Assembly: GCF_012027595.1 (NCBI RefSeq)
Contig: NZ_SNUR01000001.1
Span: forward strand, 372,001 to 436,000
Source: Thermococcus sp. Bubb.Bath
Lineage (GTDB): Archaea; Methanobacteriota_B; Thermococci; Thermococcales; Thermococcaceae
DNA: 64,000 nucleotides
Direction of reading: 5' to 3'
Shown: positions 50,989 through 60,458 of the stretch, in pieces
How the letters are laid out: each line of letters begins with the position of its first letter
How positions within the stretch are numbered: position 1 is the first letter of the stretch
Program-made: the position numbers and the translations under genes
Notes under the pieces: generated by a model
The model's input: the letters and a program-made list of their open reading frames with translations, nothing else
What the model was told of the DNA's origin: nothing
The model's database searches: none

Positions 50989-52269
50989 CTATATTAACTT
51001 AATGGTTCCTTTTTTCAAACGTCTTAAACCGACCACCACTTCGACGTGGGGAGTGTGGGGAAACATGTCGAAACCGCGCACGTTCTCGACATGATACCCC
51101 TCCTTAAGCTCTTTCAAATCGTTTGTAAGCGTCTTCGGATTGCACGATACGTAAATAAGGTTTTCGGGTCCATCGCGGAGGAGCCTTCTGCGCAGCCGCG
51201 GATGGAGACCGCCCCTTGGAGGATCCACTATCACGGTGTCGTATTTGGATAGGTCTTTTACGTCCCTATCCTCCCCAACTTCAAACTTAGCTTCTACCCC
51301 GTTGAACTCGGCGTTCTTTCGTGCCATCTCGACGGCGAATGGGTTCACCTCAATCCCCTCTACGGAGGCCCCCCCTTTGGCCACGTATATCCCGAAGGTT
51401 CCCACGCCGGAGTACAGATCAAAAACTCTCTCTCCGTCCACAAGGGCCGCGACTTCCTTAAGGAGGTTGACCGCCTGATAGCTATTGGTCTGAAAGAAGC
51501 TGTTGGGGTGGATGAGGTACCTTACACCATCGAGCTCCTCAGTTATGTACTCCTTTCCCCAGAACCTCTCGACATCCCCGTAGGAGACATCGCTCTGGGT
51601 TCTGTTGACGCTCCAGTAAATGGAATCAGCGTATTCAAAGTACTCTGGGAAGTCCTCCGGGAGATCTCCCTGGGACGTTACGAGGTTCACCATGAGGTCG
51701 CCGGTGAACTTGCCCTCCCTTATTACAACGTACCTCAGAAAACCCGTGTTCTTCCCTATCTCGTATAGTGTGGGCTTTTCCTCTGCTATGAACTCCCTAA
51801 CGGAGCGCAAGACCTTTTGAGAGGACGGCCCAAAAACCGGGCACTCCTCTATATCGACTACATCCCACCATGTTCCGTATCTTCTAAAGCCGATGCCTTT
51901 TGTTGAAATGACAATATCAATGCGATTTCTATGTCTAAAAATCTTTGGAGAGGGGACAACTTCAACATTCATACCCAAGATAGAGTTAAGTTTTGCCTCC
52001 TTGAAACGAATCTGCTCCTCGTATGGGAGATGCTGGAGCAAGCAGCCCCCGCAGCGACCGAAATAGGGACACTTGGGCTCGATCCTCATCTTTGAAGGTT
52101 CCAGGACTTCGAACTCTGTTGCAATGAGCTTTCTCTTCTTTCTGCGCGTTTTATTCACCACGACAACGTCTCCGGGGGCTGTAAATGGCACTCTAGTCTG
52201 CCTTTTTCCGAGAGGGGCTACCCCAAGTCCATCCTCGTCCAATCGTTCAATCCTTGTTCTCGCCGTCAT
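50989..52269 (-). CDS. RNA (uracil-C5) methyltransferase, TrmA/RlmD family (copy 2)
   Basis: A 426-residue paralogue of the enzyme at 18999-20264. The order is a TRAM-like N-terminus (ERLDEDGLGVAPLGKRQTRV), Fe-S motif CPYFGRCGGCLLQ, SAM motif VFDLYSGVGTFGIYVA, VIVDPPRGGL, catalytic cysteine in IYVSCNPKTL and base Glu in HTPHVEVVVGL. One copy probably acts on U54 of tRNA and the other on 23S rRNA, but I cannot tell which. The ATG at 52269 lies about 26 bases after a strong TATA box and lacks a ribosome site, so the mRNA is probably leaderless. Confidence 0.9.
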   Translation of the reverse strand: MTARTRIERLDEDGLGVAPLGKRQTRVPFTAPGDVVVVNKTRRKKRKLIATEFEVLEPSKMRIEPKCPYFGRCGGCLLQHLPYEEQIRFKEAKLNSILGMNVEVVPSPKIFRHRNRIDIVISTKGIGFRRYGTWWDVVDIEECPVFGPSSQKVLRSVREFIAEEKPTLYEIGKNTGFLRYVVIREGKFTGDLMVNLVTSQGDLPEDFPEYFEYADSIYWSVNRTQSDVSYGDVERFWGKEYITEELDGVRYLIHPNSFFQTNSYQAVNLLKEVAALVDGERVFDLYSGVGTFGIYVAKGGASVEGIEVNPFAVEMARKNAEFNGVEAKFEVGEDRDVKDLSKYDTVIVDPPRGGLHPRLRRRLLRDGPENLIYVSCNPKTLTNDLKELKEGYHVENVRGFDMFPHTPHVEVVVGLRRLKKGTIKLI

Positions 52270-52290
52270 CTGGGGCCGTTCTCAGAAACC

Positions 52291-52300
52291 TTTATAAAAT
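52291..52300 (-). promoter_or_regulatory. TATA box of RNA methyltransferase copy 2
   Basis: The minus strand reads ATTTTATAAA, centred 26 bases upstream of the ATG at 52269. With no Shine-Dalgarno site before the ATG, the transcript most likely begins at the start codon. Copy 1 of this family (18999) shows the same arrangement. Confidence 0.6.
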
Positions 52301-52379
52301 CTTACGGTCGTCACACTGCCAAGTTTTGTCCAGCAAAGTTTATTTATGTTGAGGCGTAGATTATAGTGGTGTTTCCCGG

Positions 52380-52595
52380 ATGCTCGGCAGGAGAAAGGAC
52401 ATGGTGTATAAGGTTCTGGCAACCAAAAAGCGGGCTGTGGCCCTTCAGCACTTGAGCTCAGAGCTCGAAACCCCCATGCCGGCACTTCTATCAACGCTGA
52501 AGAAGCTTGAGTCCGACGGCCTTGTTGAAGTATTCTACGGCCGCGAAAAAGCCAGTATAATGGTAAGGGCAAAGACCATTGACGATTACGTTTAG
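52380..52595 (+). CDS. Small winged-helix DNA-binding protein
   Basis: A 71-residue protein whose pattern [21 protein letters not shown], then [24 protein letters not shown], then a wing ([11 protein letters not shown]) is a single winged helix-turn-helix. It is probably a transcription regulator or a DNA-binding adaptor; its targets are unknown. The ATG at 52380 has GGTG about eight bases upstream and a TTTATTTATG box near 52339-52348. It lies just upstream of prf1 on the same strand but prf1 has its own promoter. Confidence 0.75.
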   Translation: MLGRRKDMVYKVLATKKRAVALQHLSSELETPMPALLSTLKKLESDGLVEVFYGREKASIMVRAKTIDDYV

Positions 52596-52630
52596 CCCCC
52601 TCTCCTTTCTCTTCCCGTTTTCTCCAAAGG

Positions 52631-52639
52631 TTTATAAAT
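52631..52639 (+). promoter_or_regulatory. TATA box of prf1
   Basis: TTTATAAAT lies about 52 bases before the prf1 ATG, inside the gap after the winged-helix gene. The expected transcript start is near 52660, leaving a leader of about 27 bases that ends with GGAGGTGATTCTC. Confidence 0.55.
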
Positions 52640-52686
52640 TCCCATTTCGTGCCATTTTCGGCGAGAGCAATCTGGAGGTGATTCTC

Positions 52687-53934
52687 ATGTCTCACAAGTC
52701 AGCGGAAATGTATGAGCTCAAAAAGAAGGTCGAGGAGTTGAAGGAATATCGAGGTCGAGCCACTGAGCTTGTAAGCCTCTACGTCCCGGACGGTTACGAT
52801 ATCAACAAGGTCATGCAGCAGCTGCGAGAGGAGTACGGAACGGCACAGAACATCAAGAGCAAATCGACGCGAAAGAACGTTCTTGGGGCACTGGAAAGGG
52901 CAATGCAGCACCTTAAACTCTACAAGCAGACACCTGAGAATGGTCTGGCTCTCTTCGTTGGAAACGTCAGCGAGCAGGAGGGCGTGAGTGATATAAGACT
53001 CTGGGCGATAGTCCCCCCTGAGCCGCTGAAGGTGAGGCTCTATCGATGTGACCAGACCTTTGTCACGGAACCCCTTGAGGAGATGCTCCGCGTTAAAGAC
53101 GCCTACGGCCTCATAACCGTCGAGAAGAACGACGCCACCATCGGGCTCCTCCGAGGAAAGAGAATAGAGCTTATAGACGACCTCCACTCCACCGTCCCAG
53201 GAAAGACCCGCGCCGGTGGTCAGTCGGCGAGGCGTTACGAGCGCATTAGGGAGCAGGAGACCCACGAGTTCATGAAGAGAATAGCGGAGCACGCGAACAA
53301 CGCTTTCCTCCCGCTCCTTGAGAAGGGAGAGCTTAGAGGCATAATCATCGGTGGTCCGGGCCCGACCAAGGAGGAGTTCGTCGAGAAGGGCTACCTCCAC
53401 CACGAACTCCAGAAGAAGATAATCGGCGTCGTGGATATAAGCTACAGCGGCGAGTACGGCCTCAAGGAGCTGGTGGAGAAGGCGAGCGACATACTGAAGG
53501 ATCATGAGGCCATCAAGGAGCGCCACCTCATTCAGGATTTTTTCAGGCACCTCGTTAAGGACACGGGAATGATAACCTACGGTGAGAAAGAAGTTAGAAA
53601 GGCCCTTGAGCTCGGGGCGGTCGATACCCTCCTCATCAGCGAGGGCTACGACAGGGTTCGCGTCAAAGCCCACTGTAACAACTGTGGCTGGGAAGAGGTA
53701 AAGACCATGAGTGAGGGGGAATTCCACGTTTACAAGAAGAGACTTACCCACTGCCCGAAGTGCGGCAGCCAGAACATCAGCTTCGAGAAGTGGGACGTGG
53801 CCGAGGAGCTCATAAAGATGGCAGAGGAAGCTGGCTCGAACGTTGAGGTCATATCCCTTGACACGGAGGAGGGCCAGCAGTTCTACAAGGCCTTCGGTGG
53901 AATCGCCGCCTTTTTGAGGTACAAGATTCAGTGA
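52687..53934 (+). CDS. prf1: Peptide chain release factor aRF1
   Basis: A 415-residue class-1 release factor that reads all three stop codons. The stop-recognition motif NIKS is visible in [12 protein letters not shown] (about residue 59), and the peptidyl-hydrolysis motif GGQ in [19 protein letters not shown] (about residue 179). A zinc-binding insert in the last domain reads [10 protein letters not shown] and HCPKCGSQN. Length and start match archaeal family members; the ATG follows a perfect GGAGGTGAT. The open frame extends 36 codons upstream but that part contains the promoter. Confidence 0.97.
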   Translation: MSHKSAEMYELKKKVEELKEYRGRATELVSLYVPDGYDINKVMQQLREEYGTAQNIKSKSTRKNVLGALERAMQHLKLYKQTPENGLALFVGNVSEQEGVSDIRLWAIVPPEPLKVRLYRCDQTFVTEPLEEMLRVKDAYGLITVEKNDATIGLLRGKRIELIDDLHSTVPGKTRAGGQSARRYERIREQETHEFMKRIAEHANNAFLPLLEKGELRGIIIGGPGPTKEEFVEKGYLHHELQKKIIGVVDISYSGEYGLKELVEKASDILKDHEAIKERHLIQDFFRHLVKDTGMITYGEKEVRKALELGAVDTLLISEGYDRVRVKAHCNNCGWEEVKTMSEGEFHVYKKRLTHCPKCGSQNISFEKWDVAEELIKMAEEAGSNVEVISLDTEEGQQFYKAFGGIAAFLRYKIQ

Positions 53935-53949
53935 TGTTGTTTGTAAGCC

Positions 53950-53963
53950 TCTTTTCTTCTTTT
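53950..53963 (+). terminator. T-rich terminator after prf1
   Basis: CTCTTTTCTTCTTTT follows the prf1 stop by about 15 bases. Archaeal RNA polymerase ends transcription at such T-rich tracts without a hairpin. It separates prf1 from the ATPase gene at 54080. Confidence 0.4.
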
Positions 53964-54041
53964 AAACCAACCCATTTAGCCGTAACAATTCCTTGCCTAA
54001 GCTTTTGAAACGGACTTTGTGTCGTTGGTAGAAACCCTTAA

Positions 54042-54077
54042 GTATCGGGGGCGATACCTAGTATCGGGGGCGATACC
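54042..54077 (+). promoter_or_regulatory. Two tandem 16-bp palindromes upstream of an ATPase gene
   Basis: GTATCG-GGGG-CGATAC occurs at 54042-54057 and again, identical, at 54061-54076. Each has perfect 6-base inverted arms around four G residues. The period is 19 bases, so the sites lie nearly on the same helix face. A weak TATA-like box CCCTTAAGTA lies at 54035-54044, so the expected transcript start falls within the palindromes and the ATG at 54080 follows four bases after the second. This is the geometry of a repressor operator. There is no Shine-Dalgarno site. Confidence 0.7.
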
Positions 54078-54079
54078 AA

Positions 54080-55156
54080 ATGCTGTTTGATCCAAGGCCT
54101 AAGGAGAGGAGGGAAGAGATTTTTGACAGAGACAAAGAACTGGAGAGCATACTCAACGGAATGCGTGAGTATCCTATAAGCCTTATAATAGGAATCAGAC
54201 GGGTTGGAAAAAGCTCCCTGCTGAAAGTTGCCCTGAACGAATATCCCGGTATTGGGATCTACATCGATACCCGCCGCCTATATTCTGCCGGTAGCGGCAG
54301 CATAAGCTCAGCCGTGCTCGTTGACGAGATAACAAGGATACTCCTTGGAAAGGGCAGGGTTGGTTTTCTTAGGGGAATCAAGGTTGAGAAGGTGAATCTT
54401 GCCGGCCTGCACTTAAAACCCCGTGAATCAACGTGGGTTGACCTCCTGGACGGGATGGAGCAACTCGGCAGAAAAACCGGAAAAAAGGTCGTCGTTGCCT
54501 TTGACGAGGCGCAATACCTCCGCTTTTTTGGCTCCAGAGGGGGTAAAGACTTCCTCGCTGGAGTGGCTTACGCCTACGATTCACTCCCAAACATTGGCTT
54601 CGTGTTTACAGGTTCCGAGGTGGGCCTCCTTCACGACTTCGTTGGAATTGATGACTATTCAAGCCCTCTCTACGGCAGAATATCAGAGGAAATTGAGGTA
54701 AAACCGTTCCCCCGGAAGCTCTCAGAGGAGTTCCTACGGGAGGGCTTTGAGGAGGTTGAACTTAAAGTTCCTGAAGAAGAGATAAAGAGGGCAGTGGACA
54801 ACCTTGACGGAATCCCCGGGTGGCTCGTGGAGTTCGGCTTCAACTACTGGAAAAAGGGAAGCTTTGAGAAGGCTATTGAAGCGACCCTGAACAGAGCAAG
54901 GGCAATGATAAAGGAAGAGCTTTTTGAGCTGGAAAAACGCTCCCCTCGCTACGCTTTGATTTTAGAGGCAATTTCAATTGGACTTTCAAGGTGGTCTAAG
55001 ATAAAGGACTACGTGGAAGCCAAGGGGGGCCCGGTGACCAACGCACGCCTAAACAGCCTTCTCGTAAACCTGGAGAAGATGGGCTGGATAAAGAAGGAGA
55101 ACGGCCGCTATTTGATGGTAGACCCCGTTGTGGAAAAAGTGATGAGAGAGGGATAG
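54080..55156 (+). CDS. Archaeal ATPase (PF01637-type AAA) with C-terminal winged helix
   Basis: A 358-residue STAND/AAA-type ATPase of the kind abundant in hyperthermophilic archaea. It shows EIFDRDKELESIL (lead-in), Walker A LIIGIRRVGKSSLLK (about residues 35-49), Walker B VVVAFDEAQYL (about 141), sensor FVFTGSEVGLLHDF and the PFPRKLSEEFL helix. The carboxy end (WSKIKDYVEAKGGPVTNARLNSLLVNLEKMGWIKKENGRY) is a winged helix. The biological role of this family is unknown; the DNA-binding end and the palindromes in front suggest autoregulation, by inference. Its stop abuts the convergent argS. Confidence 0.85.
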   Translation: MLFDPRPKERREEIFDRDKELESILNGMREYPISLIIGIRRVGKSSLLKVALNEYPGIGIYIDTRRLYSAGSGSISSAVLVDEITRILLGKGRVGFLRGIKVEKVNLAGLHLKPRESTWVDLLDGMEQLGRKTGKKVVVAFDEAQYLRFFGSRGGKDFLAGVAYAYDSLPNIGFVFTGSEVGLLHDFVGIDDYSSPLYGRISEEIEVKPFPRKLSEEFLREGFEEVELKVPEEEIKRAVDNLDGIPGWLVEFGFNYWKKGSFEKAIEATLNRARAMIKEELFELEKRSPRYALILEAISIGLSRWSKIKDYVEAKGGPVTNARLNSLLVNLEKMGWIKKENGRYLMVDPVVEKVMREG

Positions 55157-57085
<1,929 letters not shown>

Positions 57086-57157
57086 TTACACCACCGGCCC
57101 CACTTGGGCCCAACCTTTAAAAACTTCTCCCGCGAATTTACTCTGGGGGTGAGTGGG

Positions 57158-57439
57158 ATGAAGCACCGCGTCGGCGAGCACAAGGCTAGGAAGGGCCTCA
57201 TCAGAATAGAGTTCGACGAGGAGAACGGCGTTGTGGAGCACGTCAGGATTACCGGCGACTTCTTCATGCATCCGGAGGAGGTCGTCCACGAGCTGGAACA
57301 GGAGCTGGAGGAACACCGTGTTGACGAGCTCGAAGCCCTGATGGACGAGTTCTTCGCGATGAGGATGGACGTTGAGATGCCCTACATCAACGTTGAGGAC
57401 TTCAAAATAGCGCTGAAGAAGGCCTTGGGAAGTGATTGA
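57158..57439 (+). CDS. Stand-alone lipoate-protein ligase C-terminal domain
   Basis: A 93-residue protein matching the accessory domain of LplA (Lip_prot_lig_C): KARKGLIRIEFDEENGVVEHVRITGDFF, then HPEEVVHELEQELEEHRVDELEALMDEFF. In archaea lipoate ligase is often split, with the catalytic part encoded elsewhere; no catalytic partner lies in this window. The two together activate lipoate and attach it to target lysines. The ATG at 57158 has GGGGGTGAG upstream; the long open frame in front is antisense to argS. It is followed without gap by the SpoIIM-like gene. Confidence 0.83.
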   Translation: MKHRVGEHKARKGLIRIEFDEENGVVEHVRITGDFFMHPEEVVHELEQELEEHRVDELEALMDEFFAMRMDVEMPYINVEDFKIALKKALGSD

Positions 57440-57997
57440 ATGAGAGGAAAGGGGCAGGTTTGGAGGATATTCCTCGTAATGACCGCTATATTCCTTGGGT
57501 TCACCCTGGTAGGCGCCATCGTGGTCTATCTCAGTCCTGACCTCGCTGGAAAGTTCACCGCAGAAATTGCAAAAACCCTCCTTAGCAAGGTGGGCAGGGA
57601 TTCCTTTGGGTTCCGTCTCTTTGTGGGCATCTTCTTCAACAACGCCGGGGCCGCCACCACAGCCTACGCCCTCGGAGTCCTGTTCGGGATAGTCCCCGTT
57701 CTCATCGTCGCGTTTAACGGGCTGATGCTGGGCGTTGTGACCACGTACCTTGTTCACTCAGGGGCTATCAGCGTTCAGAGGGTGCTCCTTGCAATCCTGC
57801 CCCATGGAATCATCGAGATACCGGCGATACTACTGGCGGCAACCTCCGGCGTCCTCCTTTATAAGGCCCTGCTCCGGGGTGGCGGGAAGGAGATGGCTAT
57901 GAAATCCCTCAAGCTCTACGCCATCTCAATAGGGATGCTCCTCCTGGCGGCCTTCATTGAGGCGTTCATAACCCCGCAGCTTGCGGGGATTAAATGA
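57440..57997 (+). CDS. SpoIIM-like (DUF95) membrane protein
   Basis: A 185-residue membrane protein with five predicted helices (IFLVMTAIFLGFTLVGAIVVYL first, MLLLAAFIEAFI last). The conserved FFNNAGAATTAYALGVLFGIVPVLIVAFNGLMLG and PHGIIEIPAILLA blocks define the stage II sporulation protein M / DUF95 family. Outside spore formers the role is unknown. The ATG follows the stop of the lipoate-ligase domain gene directly (TGAATG), so the two are co-translated, although a functional link is not obvious. Confidence 0.88.
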   Translation: MRGKGQVWRIFLVMTAIFLGFTLVGAIVVYLSPDLAGKFTAEIAKTLLSKVGRDSFGFRLFVGIFFNNAGAATTAYALGVLFGIVPVLIVAFNGLMLGVVTTYLVHSGAISVQRVLLAILPHGIIEIPAILLAATSGVLLYKALLRGGGKEMAMKSLKLYAISIGMLLLAAFIEAFITPQLAGIK

Positions 57998-58021
57998 GAA
58001 AGGTAGAAAATTGGGGAGGGA

Positions 58022-60412
58022 TTAACCCCTCTCAAGAACAATCAGAGAAACCGCGGGAATTTCAATGCTCCCCTGGAACTTCTTTCCTTTCTCCGGCCAC
58101 ACTTCCCTCCATGTCCCCGCTGGAAGTGTGAAGTCCGTTTGCTCGCCGTTGTTGGCTATGACGAGCACCCCGTTTTCGTGCCCCCTAAAGAATGAGATAA
58201 CCCCTCCCTGAGCTCTGTAGAACTCTATTTTACTGCTCGTTAGAGCTGGAACGCTCTTCCTCAGCTCTGCCAGTGAGCGGTAGTGATTGAGCATGTCCTC
58301 ATTGCACTTGTCCCACTGGATGGGGTAGCGCTGCTCGTCGTAGTGGGATTTGTCCCCTAAAAATGCACACTCGTCGCCCTGGAAGGTTATTGGCATACCT
58401 GGAAGGGTGTAGAGGAGGGCTGAGAGGAGTTTCTGCCTCTGGATGGCCTCTGGGCTGGGTTCGTCACCGAGCTTTCCTCCTCCAAGGTCCGTTAGAACCC
58501 TTGAGGTGTCGTGGGAATCCACGAGGTTAAATCCCATCGCAACGACGTTCTCTCCGTAGGCCGCGTAGTACTCCCCAAGGAGGTTCATGGTGCTCTTTCC
58601 ACTCAGGGAGCCCCTTGCGTAGGGCAGAAGGATGTCCCTTCCCAGGGCGTAGTTCATCAGGGAGTCGAACTTGGTTCCATCCACCCAATCCGGTGAGAGG
58701 GTCCAGATTTCGCCAACCATGTAAGCGTTGGGGTGCTTCCCTTTCACCCTCTCCCTGAGCTCGCGGAAGAACTCGTCCGCGTTCACCAAATCGTTTGGAA
58801 CGTCAACCCTGAAGCCGTCGAAGCCAAAGTCAAGCCACTTTAGCGTTGCGTTCATAAGATACTCCTTCACCTCCGGGTTGGCTGTGTTGAGCTTCGGGAG
58901 ACTCCCTATCCCCCACCAGCCGGTGTAGGCTCTCCCATCGCCGAGCTTGAAGGGCCACTTCTTAATGAAGTACCAGTCCCAGTAGGGGCTCTGGTTGCCC
59001 CTCTTCCAGACGTCGAGGAACGCCCAGTGGCCTATGCCAGTATGGTCGGGCACGAAGTCGAAGATAACCCTGATCCCCCTCTTGTGGGCCTCGTTTATGA
59101 ATGTTCTCAGCTCCGCATCGGTTCCGAACTTGGGGTCTATTTTGTAGTAGTCGTATGGATCGTAGCCGTGAGCGCTTCCAGAGAGGGAGATGGGGTTCAG
59201 GTAGATTAAGGTAACGCCGAGGGACTGCAGGTAGTCGAGCTTCTGCGTGATTCCCGCGATGTCCCCGCCGAAGTACTGGTGGCAGCAGTGGAGGGGTGTT
59301 ATTGGGTCGCTCCAGTTGGAGAGGATTGGCTTTCCTGGGTTGACCTGATTCAGGACAAGTTCGTCGTGGTCGAGGGCAAGGACATCGTTGCTCCTGTTTC
59401 CATTGTAGAACCTGTCGGGGAATATCTGATAACCAACGCCAACACTAACCCACTGGAGCTGTGGGAAGGTGTCCTTTCCATCGAACCTGAAGAACGGCTC
59501 ACCCTTGCTGTTGAGAACTGCGTAACTTGACTCGTTTGCCTGAACTGTGAAGTAGTATTCAAAGGGCTCCTCTGCGGGAACCTCAGCCCGCCACACCTCG
59601 CCGGAGTCCCACCAGACTTGCCTCTCCATCGGAAATGTTCCAACGTTGGTGACAAGAGTGGCGTTCTCGATAAGTCCCCTGCCAACCTGGAACCGCAGTA
59701 CGGTTCTGTTGTCCGCGATAGATAAATAGGCTGGATTTCCAGGGTTGAATTCCACGGAGATGGCTGAAGAGCCCCTAACGACCTTAACTGCATTCTTGCC
59801 CCCGTATCCATCGTCCGCGTAGCCGTTGGCAGTGGGATCGACCTTGGACATGTCTTTAACCCAGTTGCCGTCGATGAAGAACTTGTACTGGTACGTTCCA
59901 GGCTTTAGGCAGGTCTTGAGAACCCAGGTACCGTTGGGGGTCTTCCTCATATACCACTGACCCCAGTCGTTGAAGGAGCCCCTAACGCTGACTATCTTCG
60001 GCGTCGAGTTCTTTGGAGTGTAGACGAACTCCACAGGGACTTTACCCGTTGGGCATGACGAACCTGAGGAGTTGACGTATATCTTCGAGTACCTCTCAAG
60101 AAGACCGAACTCGGTTTCTCCTGTAAAGGTCGTTGACGTGGTCGCTGTTAGCGTTGAGGGCGATGAAGTTGTGGAAGTCGTAGAAGTGCTTGAAGGTGTC
60201 TTTGTTTCGGATGTTGTGGTGGTTGTTCCCATAGAGTTGGTAGAGGTTGAAGTACCTGTTTGGCTAAGTTCAGAGGTCGTGGTGGAAGTAGTCGTGGGGT
60301 GTTGGCTCTGCGTGGATGTTTGAGCCTGCTCTCCACTGCCGCCCAGACAACCGGCGGCAAAAACACTCGCTATCAGAAGGAACGTCACGACAAGGAGAAA
60401 TGCCTTTCGCAC
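58022..60412 (-). CDS. Secreted GH13 glycosidase (pullulan/cyclodextrin hydrolase type), lipoprotein
   Basis: A 796-residue enzyme. The signal ends in a lipobox (SVFAAGCLGG). A Ser/Thr-rich linker (about 25-100) is followed by a CBM48/AMPK-type starch-binding domain (VRGSFNDWGQWYMRK...YQYKFFIDGNW), a second N-domain as in neopullulanases, and the GH13 barrel (GYQIFPDRFYNG). Catalytic residues: nucleophile Asp in GFDGFRVDVPND, acid/base Glu in MVGEIWTLSP, third Asp in LVDSHDTSRVL. Layout and length resemble T. kodakarensis TK1770, a type III pullulan hydrolase. The GTG at 60412 follows GGTGAT. A TGM-like site covers the promoter. Confidence 0.9.
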   Translation of the reverse strand: MRKAFLLVVTFLLIASVFAAGCLGGSGEQAQTSTQSQHPTTTSTTTSELSQTGTSTSTNSMGTTTTTSETKTPSSTSTTSTTSSPSTLTATTSTTFTGETEFGLLERYSKIYVNSSGSSCPTGKVPVEFVYTPKNSTPKIVSVRGSFNDWGQWYMRKTPNGTWVLKTCLKPGTYQYKFFIDGNWVKDMSKVDPTANGYADDGYGGKNAVKVVRGSSAISVEFNPGNPAYLSIADNRTVLRFQVGRGLIENATLVTNVGTFPMERQVWWDSGEVWRAEVPAEEPFEYYFTVQANESSYAVLNSKGEPFFRFDGKDTFPQLQWVSVGVGYQIFPDRFYNGNRSNDVLALDHDELVLNQVNPGKPILSNWSDPITPLHCCHQYFGGDIAGITQKLDYLQSLGVTLIYLNPISLSGSAHGYDPYDYYKIDPKFGTDAELRTFINEAHKRGIRVIFDFVPDHTGIGHWAFLDVWKRGNQSPYWDWYFIKKWPFKLGDGRAYTGWWGIGSLPKLNTANPEVKEYLMNATLKWLDFGFDGFRVDVPNDLVNADEFFRELRERVKGKHPNAYMVGEIWTLSPDWVDGTKFDSLMNYALGRDILLPYARGSLSGKSTMNLLGEYYAAYGENVVAMGFNLVDSHDTSRVLTDLGGGKLGDEPSPEAIQRQKLLSALLYTLPGMPITFQGDECAFLGDKSHYDEQRYPIQWDKCNEDMLNHYRSLAELRKSVPALTSSKIEFYRAQGGVISFFRGHENGVLVIANNGEQTDFTLPAGTWREVWPEKGKKFQGSIEIPAVSLIVLERG

Positions 60413-60415
60413 ATG

Positions 60416-60432
60416 TATCACCTACAGTGAAT
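60416..60432 (-). promoter_or_regulatory. TGM-like operator (Tgr/TrmBL1 site) of the GH13 gene
   Basis: On the plus strand this reads TATCAC-CTACA-GTGAAT. The Thermococcales glycolytic motif recognised by Tgr/TrmBL1 is TATCAC-N5-GTGATA; one half is perfect and the other matches four of six. It overlaps the expected transcript start, about 25 bases after the TATA box, the position used for repression. Regulation by maltodextrin is therefore likely. It also contains the GGTGAT ribosome site. Confidence 0.6.
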
Positions 60433-60442
60433 ACAAGTTGGG

Positions 60443-60452
60443 GGTATTAAAG
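60443..60452 (-). promoter_or_regulatory. TATA box of the GH13 gene
   Basis: The minus strand reads CTTTAATACC, about 36 bases before the GTG at 60412. The expected transcript start is near 60420, inside the TGM-like motif. The box lies only a few bases from the 3' end of the radical SAM gene. Confidence 0.5.
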
Positions 60453-60458
60453 TTTGCC

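Noticed and set aside
52699-53751. 350-codon open frame antisense to prf1
   Set aside because: prf1 shows NIKS and GGQ motifs and correct length on the other strand; the antisense frame has no family likeness.
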